Assembly (NCBI GenBank): GCA_002479145.1
Contig: DLLX01000065.1
Location: forward strand, 1-5,387
Direction: 5' to 3'
DNA: 5,387 bases
Source of the DNA: Prevotella sp. UBA7551
GTDB lineage: Bacteria; Bacteroidota; Bacteroidia; Bacteroidales; Bacteroidaceae
Shown: positions 4,692 to 5,387 of the stretch, in pieces
How the letters are laid out: every line of letters starts with the position of its first letter
Position numbering within the stretch: position 1 is the first letter of the stretch
Notes under the pieces: generated by a model
Seen by the model: only the letters and a program-made list of their open reading frames with translations
Told to the model about the DNA's origin: nothing
Database searches by the model: none
Made by a program: the position numbers and the translations under genes

Positions 4692-5387
4692 TCAGCTTCT
4701 GATGAGGTTGCGTCCCGCATCGATGCGCAGGAAGATGAACAGAAGCAGTGTGAAGCCCCACAGCGACGAGCCGCCATAGCTGAAGAAGGGCAGCGGGATG
4801 CCAATGACAGGGGTAAGTCCGAGCACCATGCCCACGTTGATGAAGACATGGAAAAGGAAGATGCTGGCCACGCAGTAGCCATAGATGCGCCCGAACTTGA
4901 AGGGCTGTCGCTCTGCAATCTTCATCAGTCGCGTAATCAGGGCAAGAAATAGCAGCAGTACGGCCGCCGAACCAAGAAATCCTTCCTCCTCGCCGACGGT
5001 GCAAAAGATGAAGTCGGTGTCCTGCTCGGGCACGAACTTTAGCTTGGTTTGTGTGCCGTTGAGAAATCCTTTGCCCTGCAGACCGCCCGAACCAATGGCA
5101 ATTTCGCTCTGGTGGACGTTGTATCCCGCACCCGCAAGGTCGTCGTCGAGGCCGAGCAGCACATTGATACGCACGCGTTGGTGGGGCTGCATCACATCGT
5201 TGAGCACATAGTCGGCCGAGTAGAAAAAAGCGATGGAGCCCACAGCGAAGATTGCCGCATAGAGATAGGTGACGAACCGGGTGCGCAAGGCGTTGTAAAT
5301 CAGGTGACCGATGAGAAGGGCAGAGAGTATGAGCTGCACCCATACGATGTCGAAGGGGATGACAAACTCGGAGAAGAGAAACGCCAA
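4692..5387 (-). CDS. rodA: Rod shape-determining protein RodA, C-terminal part (SEDS glycosyltransferase)
   Basis: The 5' end lies beyond the right edge, leaving 231 C-terminal residues; the frame is open to the edge, so the first codon seen is not a start. RodA is an inner-membrane SEDS glycan polymerase that uses lipid II and works with a class B penicillin-binding protein in the elongation complex. Visible motifs, numbered from the edge: QPHQRVRI (67-74), GYNVHQSEIAIGSGGLQGKG (88-107), the GTQTKL block, then PEQDTDFIF (120-128), which holds the conserved Asp (D125) matching the catalytically important Asp of other RodA proteins, and EEEGFLG. The family signature runs from N184 through TPVIGIPLPFFSYGGSS (192-208). 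Several membrane helices are evident (about 15-32, 39-57, 139-153, 171-189, 208-222). Bacteroidetes RodA is usually longer than the 370 residues of E. coli, so roughly half is missing here. It converges on the TM2 gene and probably belongs to a mre/pbp2 cluster off the right edge. Confidence 0.95.
   Translation of the reverse strand: MAFLFSEFVIPFDIVWVQLILSALLIGHLIYNALRTRFVTYLYAAIFAVGSIAFFYSADYVLNDVMQPHQRVRINVLLGLDDDLAGAGYNVHQSEIAIGSGGLQGKGFLNGTQTKLKFVPEQDTDFIFCTVGEEEGFLGSAAVLLLFLALITRLMKIAERQPFKFGRIYGYCVASIFLFHVFINVGMVLGLTPVIGIPLPFFSYGGSSLWGFTLLLFIFLRIDAGRNLIRS

Noticed and set aside
4435..5343. Minus-strand open frame of 302 codons over rodA and the TM2 gene
   Set aside because: It overlaps rodA in another frame and shows only compositionally biased Arg/His/Cys-rich sequence.
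1..5387. CRISPR arrays, tRNA or rRNA genes, insertion sequences and integrase sites
   Set aside because: No regularly spaced repeats, no tRNA-like cloverleaf, no transposase or terminal inverted repeats were seen by eye on either strand.

Overview
The window looks like a piece of a Bacteroidetes chromosome, most likely Prevotella or a close relative. Three things point there: the gene order holB-ricT-gldH, a GldH-type lipoprotein, and promoter boxes of the Bacteroidetes form (TTTG, about 20 bases, TAnnTTTG) in place of E. coli-type -35/-10 boxes. Shine-Dalgarno sequences are weak or absent, as is usual in this phylum. The genus is an inference from gene content and protein wording, not from a search.

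Layout. Bases 1-379 hold no convincing protein gene. They contain two AT-rich direct repeats, two small dyads and a stretch (about 79-336) that can be folded into several nested helices ending near a T-run, possibly a non-coding RNA with a vaguely 6S-like outline. A -7 box lies just before holB. Bases 380-3368 are a tight plus-strand operon: holB (DNA polymerase III delta' subunit), ricT (PSP1-domain protein with paired CxxxxCC motifs and a basic disordered tail) and gldH (lipoprotein), with an 18-base gap and then a 14-base overlap. Bases 3369-3556 are intergenic, with an exact Bacteroidetes promoter and a leader hairpin. Bases 3557-4605 are a second, short plus-strand operon of three small membrane proteins: CD225/dispanin (IFITM-like), DUF2752 (CPxCG) and TM2-domain. 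The minus strand from the right edge down to 4692 is the C-terminal part of rodA (SEDS peptidoglycan glycosyltransferase), convergent with the small-membrane-protein operon.

How it fits together. holB belongs to the replication clamp loader; ricT and gldH share its transcript although their roles differ (iron-sulfur/RNA-processing-type factor; gliding or type IX secretion-associated lipoprotein). The CD225-DUF2752-TM2 trio has its own promoter and overlapping or closely spaced genes, so the three products are probably made together and may act together in the inner membrane; their function is unknown. The points most worth a second look are this trio, the possible structured RNA before holB, and a stretch of HolB where the zinc-binding cysteines are missing from the reading frame while an HCPQC motif appears in the -1 frame at the same place.
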